DNA from: Typhlomys cinereus
Lineage: Eukaryota > Chordata > Mammalia > Rodentia > Platacanthomyidae
Assembly: GCA_023101885.1 (NCBI GenBank)
Contig: JALPQD010000016.1
Location: 6,842,396-6,906,395, forward strand
Length of the DNA stretch: 64,000 bases
Direction: 5' to 3'
How positions within the stretch are numbered: the stretch's first letter is position 1; each line of letters begins with the position of its first letter. Position numbers and translations under genes: made by a program. Shown here piece after piece: positions 39,977 through 64,000 of the stretch. Below the pieces are notes generated by a model. The model saw only the letters and a list, made by a program, of their open reading frames with translations. It did not search any database and was not told where the DNA came from.

Positions 39977-41439
39977 TGTGACCCTGACTAGACTGCTTTG
40001 ACCTGTCATCTATTTTGTCAATTACCAGCCTAGATGTTACTTTCATGGTATTTTAAAGATGCAATTAACATTTAACTCACTAGTCTTTGAGTAAAATGGA
40101 TTATCCTCCCTTTGAGGACTTCTTCCGGTTGATGGAGAGACTTTCTTCAGCCAGAGACTGAGCCTCCTCAAAGATAAGGCCTCGGGCCTCAAGACTACAT
40201 CATGGAAACCCTGGCCGGTTTCCAGCCAACTGCCGCCCTAAAAACTCCTGGCTTTGCACCCCAGGATCTCACACAAGCTGGTTCTTTAAAATCAGCCCCT
40301 CACTGTGTGCACGCAGATGTGCTATCAGCTCAGTTTCTCCGAAGAATCTTGACTGATATCTTGCCACTTGTCTTCCTAAGTCTAGTCATCTGTTAATGGG
40401 GTGGCAAAGCACTCAACACCCATCCCAGCATCCTGATGACCTTGAGGATTTGGCGGCTCTCAGGGCCAGTGGGCGCTGGGTTACTGGTGAGTGGTGTTAC
40501 TGTCTAGAGCAGGGACAGTAGGGATTCTATGGTTAGGCCAGTCTGGAGCCGTCCACCAGGCCGGAGGACCCAGCCTCAGGTCCAGGCCCCCTTGCTCACA
40601 GCTGACCTCAGATAGACAGCTTCACGCTGGAAATGCTCAGCTGCCTGCCTAACCCGTGATTTGTGAGCACTGGGCCCCCCTCCATCTTGTCTACAGGGCT
40701 TGTTCAAACATGGGCTGATAGGCACCTCACCAAGGCTTCTGATGGAGCAGGGTGGGACCAGACTTAACTTTCGGTGCATCCTAGCTGGAGAACCCAGAGC
40801 ACATTCCTTCCAACACAGCACCCACTTGGGTACAAGTGGCTTCAGGGGTCCTCAGGCACCTCCAACCGGTTAACAGATGTCCATCATAATAGATTAGATC
40901 CTCTCCTAGGCTAGGTAGGGGTTAACTAGAATTCTGCCCGTACCATTAGCGCTTCCTGGCTTCATCCCCCACATTGGCCTTCAAGGCATGGTGCATCTTG
41001 CCCACAGCAGAAAAGGGCAACAGAGAACATGTGCCTCCATCCCTCATACCCCCTCGCCCACTTGGTTTTACCACCTATCCATTGAACTTTCTGTCTGCTC
41101 CCTCCACATTCCAGTCATCAGGAATAATAAAAGCAAAATAATAGCAAAGGGGCATTATCTCTTAATCCAGACAACACCTAAGGAAAACACTTTTATTGCT
41201 TCCTTTTTATTACCGCCTAGATGGAGAGATCACATAGTAAAGAAATGCTAATGCCGAGCATTCAAGCTGCCCAAGACTGAGTTCAGATTTTGTGCAGTTT
41301 AACTGCCATTTGGTAAAGACCAGCATACTGGGTCTCTGACTTTGTGATGGCCACAAGCAAAACTGTATATAGCAGAATGTTTTTTATTTTCTAAACATCA
41401 AGTTGGATATGCTGGGGTTTTTTGAGGAAAAAAAAAAAC

Positions 41440-41775
41440 TGTGTGTGTACCTACATATATGCATGTTTGCGTGTGTGGGTGCTTGTGGCATATGTGTGTG
41501 TAGACCCACGATTTGATATCAGGAGTCATCTGCTGTCACTCGTTCATCGTACCCCCCCCTTTTGACAGGGTCTCTAGTGAGCCTAGAGCTCATGGATAGG
41601 GCTAGTCTGTCTAGCCAGATTGCTCTGAGAATTCCCAGGCTCCACTTCTGAAGGCTGGAATTACAAGAAGGTTGCCATATCCAGTCAGCATTTGTATGTG
41701 GGATCTGAGGATCCAAACTCCAGCCTTTGTCCTTGTGCTACAAACAATTTTAACTACTGGGCCATCTCCCCAGCT
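41440..41775 (-). repeat. RSINE1/B4-type SINE
   Basis: gtgtgtagacccacgatttg, ttgacagggtctctagtgag and the antisense head actgggccatctccccagct. Confidence 0.65.
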
Positions 41776-41817
41776 GGGTATACTACCTTGTTGGCATATG
41801 CTGTCCTCCGCTGGCTG

Positions 41818-41860
41818 CTGCCCCTCAGAACTGAAGGCTGCCTGGATGATTTACTTTGTC
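41818..41860 (+). repeat. 43-bp segment, paired with 39934-39976
   Basis: Second copy, 1884 bp away, in direct orientation, lying just past an antisense SINE head. Confidence 0.85.
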
Positions 41861-42379
41861 ATCCAGGGGGTCTTGGTGTTCAGACCCCAGATTTGCCACC
41901 ACTGAGAATCTCAGGGAACAGCTAGCTGGACCAGTTTGGGTCTGCCCTCGCCTCCTCTCTTGTCCCTGTTTGGGTCTCTAGTCTATCCCCACTATCACCT
42001 GCTTTCTGAGCCCACCTCTCTTGGTGCCTCCCATCACTACCAACTCAATATTGAGGTCCTCCCAGCCGGCTCAGGTATACTGAGGCCATTGTACTTCAGC
42101 TGGCTCTTGGACCCAGAGTACCTGAGCCAAAGCAAAAGGTGTATCAGCTGTGGGTTTGCACCTGGGTTCCGTCTGTTCCTTATTCCTTCTTGAGCGTCAG
42201 TTTCTCCCCTGTGAAATGGGACACAAGCCTCTCTTTCTGACCTTTACAAGGGGTTATGAGGGTCCATGGTTGAAGAAGTGGGTTTTTCAAATTATTTTTA
42301 AAACTGTTTTTCTTTCTCTCCACATACATAAGTTGTTTGAGAAAGACTAGGGCAGAAAAAGATAGACAGGGAGGGAGAA

Positions 42380-42512
42380 CAGGTGCACACATGCATTCCG
42401 TACACATGGGTGGAGGTGAGAGCTTTTAGAAGTCAGTTCTCTCTTCTGCCATGTGGACTTCCAGGGATGGAGCTCAGGTGTCTTTACCTGCTGTCCATCA
42501 CACTGGCCCTGG
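42380..42512 (-). repeat. B2/B3-type SINE
   Basis: gtgcacacatgcattc, agaagtcagttctctcttct and ggatggagctcaggtgtctt. Confidence 0.6.
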
Positions 42513-42579
42513 TGTGCTATCTTGAGTGATGGGCTGCAGATGGGAAAACTTGTCACTGGGCTCCTGGCCACTCGTGCAT

Positions 42580-42960
42580 TTGCTATATTCACTGACTGCT
42601 CGCTCTGTGCAGACTTGATCCAGTGCTTGGGAAACAGTGCTGGAGCCCCTACTGGGATCTTTCATCGTGCACGGGTGAACAAAGGCTGTAGAGTAATGAA
42701 TAAAATGATCATGTTGCTTAGTGAAGGAAATAGTGTGGCTGACATAGATCACGTTGGTTAGAGTGATCAAGAAGCCTTCTGAGGATGTGACGTTAAACTA
42801 ACTCTGGGAATCCTTCAAGAGAGGAAAAGGATTTCTGGCAGGTTAAACAGCAAGTACAAAGGCCCTGGGGCATAAGAGAGGTGGGCATATTTATAGAGCA
42901 GATGGAAGGCCAGTGTCGCTCAAGGAGGAGACGGGAGGGTGGCATGAAATGGGGTCAGGT
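42580..42960 (+). repeat. L2 LINE 3' remnant
   Basis: gtttaaac-less but ordered L2 steps: agaagccttctgaggatgtg, ttctggcaggttaaacagca, agtacaaaggccctggggca and gatggaaggccagtgt. Confidence 0.6.
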
Positions 42961-42996
42961 CTGCCAGGAATCCTTTGACCTTGGGCGGTTCACGGC

Positions 42997-43012
42997 GGGG
43001 GGGGGGGGGGGG
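42997..43012. repeat. 16-base G homopolymer
   Basis: Uninterrupted run of G after cacggc. Its length is a likely source of sequencing error. Confidence 0.95.
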
Positions 43013-43426
43013 AAGACCTGGAAGGGGGAGGCATTAGAAGATTCTCAGGCAGACCTGTAGGAGTATTTGCCTTACCCAATTGAGGAGTCCCCTCTGGCTG
43101 GGAGGCAGGGACAGCTGCATCAGCTAAGCATTGCTGGATCAGAGATGGTGGGGCACGCCAGACCACAGCGCAGATGGAGACAGGAGGCCCATGCTGGCTG
43201 CGCTGGGAGGGAAGGGGAGGGGACTGCCCCATGGGATGTGGAAGGAGTAGGGGGAGGTGGGGTAGTGACAGGTGGGAGGCAGGGGAGGGGAAGCATCACA
43301 GGCAGCAACTTTCTAGGGTTCTGGCAAAAGCCATAATGTTTTACACAGTGCGGCTCTGCTCCAATGTAGCCAGAAGCCATCCTTTTGCCAAGGGCAGGAT
43401 GTCTGGATTTTTATTTTTCATTTTTA

Positions 43427-43545
43427 TTTTCTCTTTTGGCCAAGGTCTCACTGTGTAGCCCAGACTGACTTTGAGGTCATGATCCTCCTCACTCCACCCC
43501 TCTAGTGCTGGGAGTATAGGCTTGCGCCACCACGCCCAGCTCCAC
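43427..43545 (-). repeat. B1 SINE
   Basis: gtctcactgtgtagcccaga, ctagtgctgggagtataggc and ttgcgccaccacgcccagct. Confidence 0.8.
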
Positions 43546-44342
43546 TTCCGGGTCCTGCTTCTAGGCTTTTGATTGCTACGGCCCCCAGGATATGCAAGAA
43601 CCAGTTGTTGAATGAACATGTGATCCAGTGAAAGGGCACCCCCAAACCCTGCCCTGACCTTGCCTCAGTTAGCCTGTCTACGAATGGGACTGTTGGCTTG
43701 TCAACACTGTGAGGGACCTATGCCCACATGATCATGCGTCAGGATTATCCCTTGAACACGCCCTGGCTCCCCGATCCCCTCTTCCAACACCAAACTCCAA
43801 ATTACACTCAGACACTGCTGTCCTGGAGACTCTCCATCTTGCCCAGATGCGCACGCAGCCCCAGCCCCCGCTTAATGACACCTTGCTGCCTTCTGCCAGA
43901 GGGAGGGGAGGGGGCTGGCCCAGCCCAAGCGGTGGTTTCTTTTTCCGTTGCGTCAGGCCTCAGGGTCTAGTCTGCCTACCCACTGCCGGCCTGGCACTAC
44001 GGGCTACTCTGATCCCCTAAGTGCCCCAACCTCAGACATCATGTGCTCCCCATTTCGGGCATCCAGGAGTTTCTTGCCAGAGGGTAAGTTGGAAGTGGGG
44101 GCCCTGACTCTGCGTTTGGGAGGAATCCCCTGCTTTGTCGTCTACCACCCATAGCTTTGCTATACTTGAGGATCTGGGAGTGGTCGTGGACATCCCTGAG
44201 ACTGGGACCCTTTTGCCCACATCTTCATCAGACAGAGGGGGCTAGGGTGGGACACTGGGAACATGGATGAGTCAAGGGTCACCATGGGGACAGGAGGAAG
44301 TGGCCTCAGAGTGGTCACGTGAGCATGTGACTTTGCATTTGT

Positions 44343-44385
44343 TAGAGAGAGAGAGAGAGAGAGAGAGTGTGTGTGTGTGTGTGTA
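44343..44385. repeat. (GA)n-(GT)n compound microsatellite
   Basis: About 12 GA units run directly into about 9 GT units. Confidence 0.9.
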
Positions 44386-44674
44386 CATAGTGTGTACTTG
44401 TGACCGTACTCACATGTGTGCTGCACAGCTAAGTATGTGGACCGGACATGTGCCTGACTCCTTCCAGATGGGATCAGAGCTCTAGGCCACAGGGGCCAGT
44501 ACCCAGAATGTGTGGAACCTCTGGCAGATGGACCTATGCAGCAGAGACCCCCTGGCAGTGATGGAGGGATTTCAGGGGTGTGAGATAGAGGAACTGAGGA
44601 CCTGGGCACGACAGGGTCCTGGATATTTGTTAAGTTAAATTGAGGACCTGAGCCAGGTCCGGGTGTGTAGCCTG

Positions 44675-44772
44675 AAATTCCAGCTGTAGCCCAGTGGAGA
44701 GTACTTGGCGTGCCTGCTGGAGGCAGGCATTAATCCCTAGCACCGCAGCAAGAAATAATAAAAATAAAAAGT
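44675..44772 (+). repeat. ID SINE
   Basis: tgtagcccagtggagagtac, ttggcgtgcctg and aatccctagcaccgcagcaa, with an AATAAAA tail. Confidence 0.65.
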
Positions 44773-45559
44773 GGCTCTTGACTCTCTAACCTTGGCGCAC
44801 TGATAAGCTTGCCTCTTGGTCCCAGGCTCTCTGACCTGGTGGGCTCTGTGGCTGTCCCCTCTTCACCCAGTAGTCCCCTGTCCCCCAACCCCCACCCCTG
44901 CGAGAAGGCGCCACAGTGGCCTGGATGTCCAGAGACACCTCATATGCAGCCTCTACCCTTCCTGACTAGTGGTCATAGGCAGTAAAGTGGGCGACTCTTG
45001 TTTGTAAAGTGGGTAATGATCCTGCCTGCCCATGACACCCCACTTCAGAGCCAGATGAATGGGTATTCAACTTGTATCAGGAATCCCCTATGGGCATCCT
45101 CCACTGCTGACTGAATGTCGTTCGCCCTTCCCATCTGTCAACTGTGGGAGTGAATGCTGCGTGGTGGCCCCTCCTTGCTGGCCCCTCCTCAACAAACTGA
45201 CTTTTACATGACAAGAATAAGAATAAATCCTGAAGGCAAATTGCAGTCCTGTCCTGATGCTCTGGGTTGGTGGGACGGTAATGAGGTTCTGGAGACAGAA
45301 GGTAGAAGGGAGGGGCTGAGAACTGGCTTCTTCACTATCCAGGTCCTCTCCCCGCCAGGCAGATCTGGGAAGCACCGTGTCTGTGGAGAAGCTGGGCCTG
45401 CAGCACTCCTGCAGGAAGTGGCATCTGGAGAAGGGGTCATGGCTGGCGTATGAAGAGAATGGTCATGTGCTGCCATTGCCCTTCCTGATGCAGCAGTGAC
45501 GGCAGCAGCTGCTCCTTAGCATGACAGTCAATTCTCCCATGGCTTTCAACAAGATACTG

Positions 45560-45890
45560 GAAGCCAAAAGTAATGGTGCATGCCTGTAACCCCCGCACTG
45601 AGGAGGTTGAGGCAAGAGGGTTACAAGTCCAGAGCTACATAGTGAGACTGTCTCGAACAAAAAAATGAGAGCTAGGGAGATGGCTAAGTGGGTAAAGTAC
45701 TTGTACGCATGAGGACTTGGTTCAGACCCCTAGCACCCAGATAAAAGCTGGGCACATCAGCATACATCTATGACCGCAGCTTTGGGAGTCAGGAGGCAGA
45801 GACAGGAAAGTCCCAGTGAGTTATTAGCCAGCCAACCCAAACAGTGAGATCCAAGTTCAGCCAGAAGTCCTTTCTCAAAAAATAAAGTGG
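45560..45890 (+). repeat. B1 SINE followed by an RSINE1/B4-type SINE
   Basis: ggtgcatgcctgtaaccccc (B1), then gctagggagatggctaagtg and tttgggagtcaggaggcaga. The A-rich end of the second served as target for the next SINE. Confidence 0.65.
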
Positions 45891-45892
45891 AG

Positions 45893-46108
45893 GGGCTGGA
45901 GAGGTGGCTCAGGGGTTAAGCCTCTGCCTTGCAGGCAGAAGGTCCTGAGTTCGGATCCTAGACCCCATGTATAGACCCCATGTATAAACAAGGAGGAGGT
46001 GGAAGCGGTTCATGGTGGTTCCAGAATTCGTCCATGGTTCTACATACACACACATACACACCGCACACACACACAATTGAATAAATAAGAAACAATAAAA
46101 AAATTATA
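45893..46108 (+). repeat. young SINE, subfamily a, internally deleted, with perfect TSD
   Basis: Flanked by aaaaaataaagtggag at 45877-45892 and 46109-46124. About 85 bp of the body present in the 5237 and 27423 copies is missing. At the junction gaccccatgtata occurs twice in tandem (45961-45986). Confidence 0.92.
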
Positions 46109-46926
46109 AAAAAATAAAGTGGAGAGCGAATGACATCAACTCTTTGCCCACTACACAGTGATGCACAGATGAGCACACAACAAAAACACACAAAAATGCA
46201 AACAGGACTGTGTCACTTGCTGATGTCCCTTCACTCAAACTGAAGCCTGCCCGTATAGCTTATAGGGCCTATACAGAGCCTATCCTGCCACTTTGTTCCT
46301 GCTTGATTGGGATGGGGTCTCTGCAGGATCCCCAGCCTCAGAGAGGACTCTGGACCTAGCAGGTCCTCAGAAAAATCTGCTAGAGGAAATGTGCAAGCCT
46401 CCGTTTTCTTCCATGGAGAATGGGACAGCGCTCCTACTTGCCTGCCGAGACTGAGCAAGGGTCGGAGATGGCAGCACCTCCTCCTTGTGGTACAGGTCCC
46501 TTAACGCGTTGATCAGCAGTGGGATAGAACAGGAATTGAGCCCTTGTGAGGTGTTTGGGGACGTGACTCGTCACCTGTGTTAGTGTGTACGTGTCAGTAG
46601 TGACAGGTTTTGCACACCAGTGATCTCAAAGAACTGAGGTGGGCAGATGACAGACCAAGGCACGCAGAGCTGTGTGGGCTTGTCCATAGGATGGGTGACA
46701 CACAGGCCCCACAGCTCCTTTCCCCACATAGAGATAGCCCCTCCACCCTGCAAGAGTACCTTGTCCTCTGAGGAAAGCAGGACCACTGACCATTAGCAGT
46801 GTGACCAGTCTCAGTAGTAGAGGTGTGCAGACCTGAGGTAGGGCTTGGGAAGCCCAGGAAGCCTGGGAGGTAGGTTCTATGCTAAAGACCAGAACCTCTC
46901 AAGCGGGACTAGAGTGAGCAAGGAGT

Positions 46927-47180
46927 GTATTCATTCATTTGCACGTGCCACACATCCTTCCAGTGTACTCTGAAGGCTTCCGTGGCTGGAGACACAGGAC
47001 AGACATGACAGTAAACAAGGTCTGGTTTTTAATGAGTTGCCAGAAGTGGGCTTCCTGCTGGCCAAAGCACTGAGGGAAACCCGAGCTGTTATACACTGTG
47101 CCATAGACACAAGATGCCAACAAGTCTGTGTCTCAGAAGCCCGGCTTTGCTGGCACAATAAGTGGAGGAGAATGCCTGTC
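46927..47180 (+). repeat. L2 LINE 3' remnant
   Basis: gtattcattcatttgcacgt, ggagacacaggacagacatg and acagtaaacaaggtctggtt follow the L2 end pattern. Confidence 0.55.
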
Positions 47181-47520
47181 ACTGTGATTTCCTGTGATCT
47201 AACAGAGACAGGGAGACCTGTGCATATCTCACAGGTAAGGACTGACCAAGGCAGAGAAAAATGCCAAAGATCAGCCAAACACAACTCCCGGTGATTCCTT
47301 GTTCATGCGGTTCTTGTATTCTCTGTTCTCAAAGCCTTTGCCAGCATCACCTTACCCCTAAGTTTCCCCCCAACCCTCTTCCAAATAGCTGGCTGATACT
47401 TTGTTTTGTTTTGAAATATGACCTTTCTTTGTAGCTCAGGCTAGCCCTCCTGGCTTTTCCTCCTCAATGTTGGGATTACAGGCACGCGTCCACTATGTCC
47501 CACCTCTGTCCACTCCTTGA

Positions 47521-61172
<13,652 letters not shown>

Positions 61173-61364
61173 TAACTATTGTGTGCTCCACCCAGACACA
61201 CTCACAGCTCGGGCCTTCACCTCTCACAAACGCTTCCGCTCTAATGGCGCAGGACATCATGCCTGGATATGAGTAGGGATGACTGACAGGGAAGCTGGGT
61301 GTAGCAGATAACGTGTGCAGTCTCATGTACTGTTCATATAAATGGTGGTTTCCTTCTTTTCATG

Positions 61365-61670
61365 TGTGTGTGGGATATGCACATACGTGTTCATAGTGCA
61401 TGTATATGTATGTGGCTGTGGCTATCTTCTTTGAATAGACTCCACTTTTATTAGTTCAGGCAGGGACTTCCATTTGAACCCAGGACTTGTCAGTCATCTA
61501 CTCTAACTTCTTGCCCTTGGGAATCCATCTTTGCCTTTAGAGTGTCGGGATTACAGGTGGCTCCCACGCCTACCCAGCTTTTACATGGGTTCTGGGGATC
61601 CAAAGTCTGACCCACACATACTTGTGGAGTAAACACCTGTTTCACTGAGCCATCTCCTCATCCCTGAGCA
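61365..61670 (-). repeat. RSINE1/B4-type SINE
   Basis: TG-rich start, ttgcctttagagtgtcggga, ttttacatgggttctgggga and the antisense head cactgagccatctcctcatc. Confidence 0.65.
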
Positions 61671-61829
61671 GCAGTTTCTTAAATGTAAGCAGGTACCGAG
61701 TATTGCATAGAGCTCTGAAGTTCCCTTTTTTAAATCTCGAATTCAGACTTCACTGCACTTGCTGCCTTCTGTCCACCATCTGTCCCAAAGACAGGCATCA
61801 TGGGGGCTCAGACCAGTATGGACCAGGGG

Positions 61830-62110
61830 GAACCCACAGGAGGAGACTTGGTCCAGTCTGGACTTATCAGAGAAGGCTTTCTGGAGGAGGCAAGGGCTAA
61901 CCAAGCTGGGAAGGGGAAGTAGGAGTTTGCAGCGTGACTTCGGGATGACAGGGGGGCAGGTGATGTGTTCAGCCTATGTAAAGGCCGAAGGGCAGGGGAG
62001 CAGGAGAATCTGGCAGGAGGTGAGTGAGGTAACAGACCCTTCACCTGGAGATAGCAGGGAGATTCTTAGGTGCCGGTGGTCTCCTGGAGGGGTCTGGAAG
62101 TAGTGGCCTA
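61830..62110 (+). repeat. L2-like remnant
   Basis: gagaaggctttctggaggag and gcaagggctaaccaagctgg, then tgtaaaggccgaagggcagg. Confidence 0.5.
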
Positions 62111-62844
62111 ATCAAGCTGCTGCTGAGGGAAGTGGGGAGGGTGGGGCAGGGTGGGGAGAGGCGTCAAGGCTGCCCAGGTGTCCAGTTGGACCCACTTCAG
62201 GTGGCAGGTGCTCTCCCTAGGGTGAGGGAGAGGTGGGCAGGAGGCCAGGGGGCAGCAGAGGATGGTCTTGAACAGAAGGGCAGATGGGCCGCCGCAAACA
62301 AGGCAGGGCTGAGCTGGGGGGACAGGGACAGTTGGAGAGGCCACAGCCTGGCAGCCACGAAAGGCAGACAAGCAAGCAGCAGCATTTCTGGGCCCTTGGG
62401 GTGCTCGGGACTCAATGCTACCTGCTTTAAGTCTCACAAGAAGCTTATGATGTTGGCCTCGGGCCCCCTTTCACAGTGTGGGAGGTTAAGGAATCAGGCC
62501 TCAGGAAGGACAGAGTGGCCAGCAGGGAGTCCTGGGGAAGAGAAAAGGACCCTTCAGTCTCCCTGCTCAGCCTCCAGCCACGGTGAGAGCCACAGTGGCG
62601 ATGGCAGGAGACCCTGCTGGGCATGGGATGCGCTAAGTGCTAGGGCAGGAAGACAGCCAAAGCAGAAGGTCTCAGTTGCTGGGGAGGAGCCAGGAGACAC
62701 CAAGGACCCTAGGTACCAGTGGGTGACTTGTGTAGGGGGCAGGTAAGGACCTCAGATGTCGCAGGAAGGGTTGCTGGGTGGCCTGGGTTGTGGAATCACT
62801 GAAGACAAAAGCCACAGCACTGGGGGGATTCCTTGCAGCCAGGA

Positions 62845-62955
62845 TCAAAACAGTCCCATTTGACAGGTGGAAAAGCCAAGGCTCAGAGTCTTCCTGTGAC
62901 TTGCCCCAAGTCACCCTCACTCTAGGTGGATCGAGGGTCCCAGAAGCATTCCCAG
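62845..62955 (-). repeat. MIR-like fragment
   Basis: tttgacaggtggaaaagcca, aggctcagag and cctgtgacttgccccaagtc resemble the reverse of the MIR core. Confidence 0.55.
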
Positions 62956-64000
62956 AGGAGCAGCCTGAAGGAGGCAGCATGCCAGGCTCAGCCAGTGCCC
63001 CTCTGATCTGTCCTGCTGTGAGGCATCTTGATTCCAGAATGTGCATGACTTCCTGTCCTCTCGGGGCTCTCTAGAGAGACAAGTGCCCGGCTAGAGTTTC
63101 AGGGAGTGGCTCTGCAGCTGGGGCAGGAGTCGGCCTCTTGGCTCTACACAGTGTGAGGTTGGACTCTGAGGGATGCAGCTTGGTCTTTGGGCAAACACAG
63201 ATGCCATGCAGGGGGCAGAGCAAACCGGCAGCCAGGCCCAGCACGAGCCTGTTGCTAAGACACCAGCCGGCTTCTAAAGAGCGTGGCTGAATGAGATGTT
63301 TTCTTGAGCAAAAGCCATCTTGGAAATGTCACTGGGCAGCTCTGGGGTGCTGGGGCCTGAGCAGGCTGAGTGTCTCCTTCCCTGCCCCACCGCCAGAGCA
63401 CACCAGGCCTAGCCTTGGCCTGCTGTCTTTTCTTTCTGCCACCTCACTTCTGCGTCATGTATTTCTTCCTTCCCTCCCACCTCAGGACCTTTGCATGCCC
63501 CCTCCCTCTGGTTTCTCCCACTGTATCTCAGTATGCTATTCCTACTCCTGGGCTCCTGCCTTACCGTGCTTGCGTGAGGGCCTCCTCCCCGTCCCAGCAC
63601 AGTCTTCACAGCACCTTGTGACTTACTTGAGATCTCTGGAGGAAGGTACTTACTTGTCTTTCACTGCGTCCTAATACCTGGTGTATTTGGACTGTGAAGT
63701 CCCTGTTTGTGGACAGTGTGGATCTGGGAGTCTACCTGGTAACCAGAGCAGAAAGGGTTTGGCTCTGGAACATAGGGGGCATCCTCGATGTGCCACCAAG
63801 GTTGGGGACCCTGGTGGCAGGGTCTTGGCACTGATCCCCTGGAGGAGCCACAGCGCTTCACATATACCCACATAGCCTGCGTGAGCCCCAGTCCAGCTTT
63901 GAGTAGTGGTTGGTCCGTCCCTATTGGCTCAGCCGATTGAGGTACACTCCTGTCCAGTATCCCACACAGGGGCTCTCTTGGCAGAGACAGGGTACACAGC

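Noticed and set aside
63661..63875. A - strand frame containing EPNPFCSG, reminiscent of copine NPFCSG
   Set aside because: It is on the opposite strand, has no splice context and the surrounding residues are unrelated. The match is a coincidence.

Overview
This is a piece of a mammalian nuclear genome, almost certainly from a rodent. Small exons lie in long introns with GT/AG borders, and CA/TG microsatellites and B1, ID, B4 and B2-type SINEs are abundant. The youngest SINE family has a B2-superfamily tRNA-like head (gggctggagagatggctca) but its body is not the mouse/rat B2 body. That points to a myodont rodent outside Mus and Rattus, possibly a jerboa or jumping-mouse relative. This placement is inference.

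Two genes lie head to tail on the + strand, in the order I know from the human NLRC5-CPNE2 neighbourhood. From 1475 to 22862 there are 23 exons of the 3' part of NLRC5, the MHC class I transactivator. Most are 84-nt exons that each encode one 28-residue leucine-rich repeat with identical intron phase. From about 31430 to 32250 lies a GC-rich, TATA-less CpG island with a likely non-coding first exon of CPNE2 (donor after 32003). After a 15.6-kb intron, eleven coding exons (47638 to 61091) encode residues 1 to about 372 of copine-2: both C2 domains and the start of the copine/von Willebrand A domain. The last third of CPNE2 lies beyond 64000.

The rest is intron and intergenic DNA, mostly SINEs, old L1, L2 and MIR fragments, one MER20, a rodent dispersed repeat in several copies, microsatellites and one 51/52-bp minisatellite.

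The most important observation is an apparent +1 frameshift in one NLRC5 LRR exon (19144-19228). It is 85 nt long where the phase requires 84, and it would lead to TGA at 20658-20660. Skipping only that exon would restore the frame. Other observations are at least ten copies of a recently active SINE, seven of them with clear target-site duplications; a tiny L1 3'-end insertion with a perfect 14-bp target-site duplication; and a 62-bp duplication that copies the CPNE2 exon-8 splice donor into the next introns. I found no evidence of a wholly new biological system.
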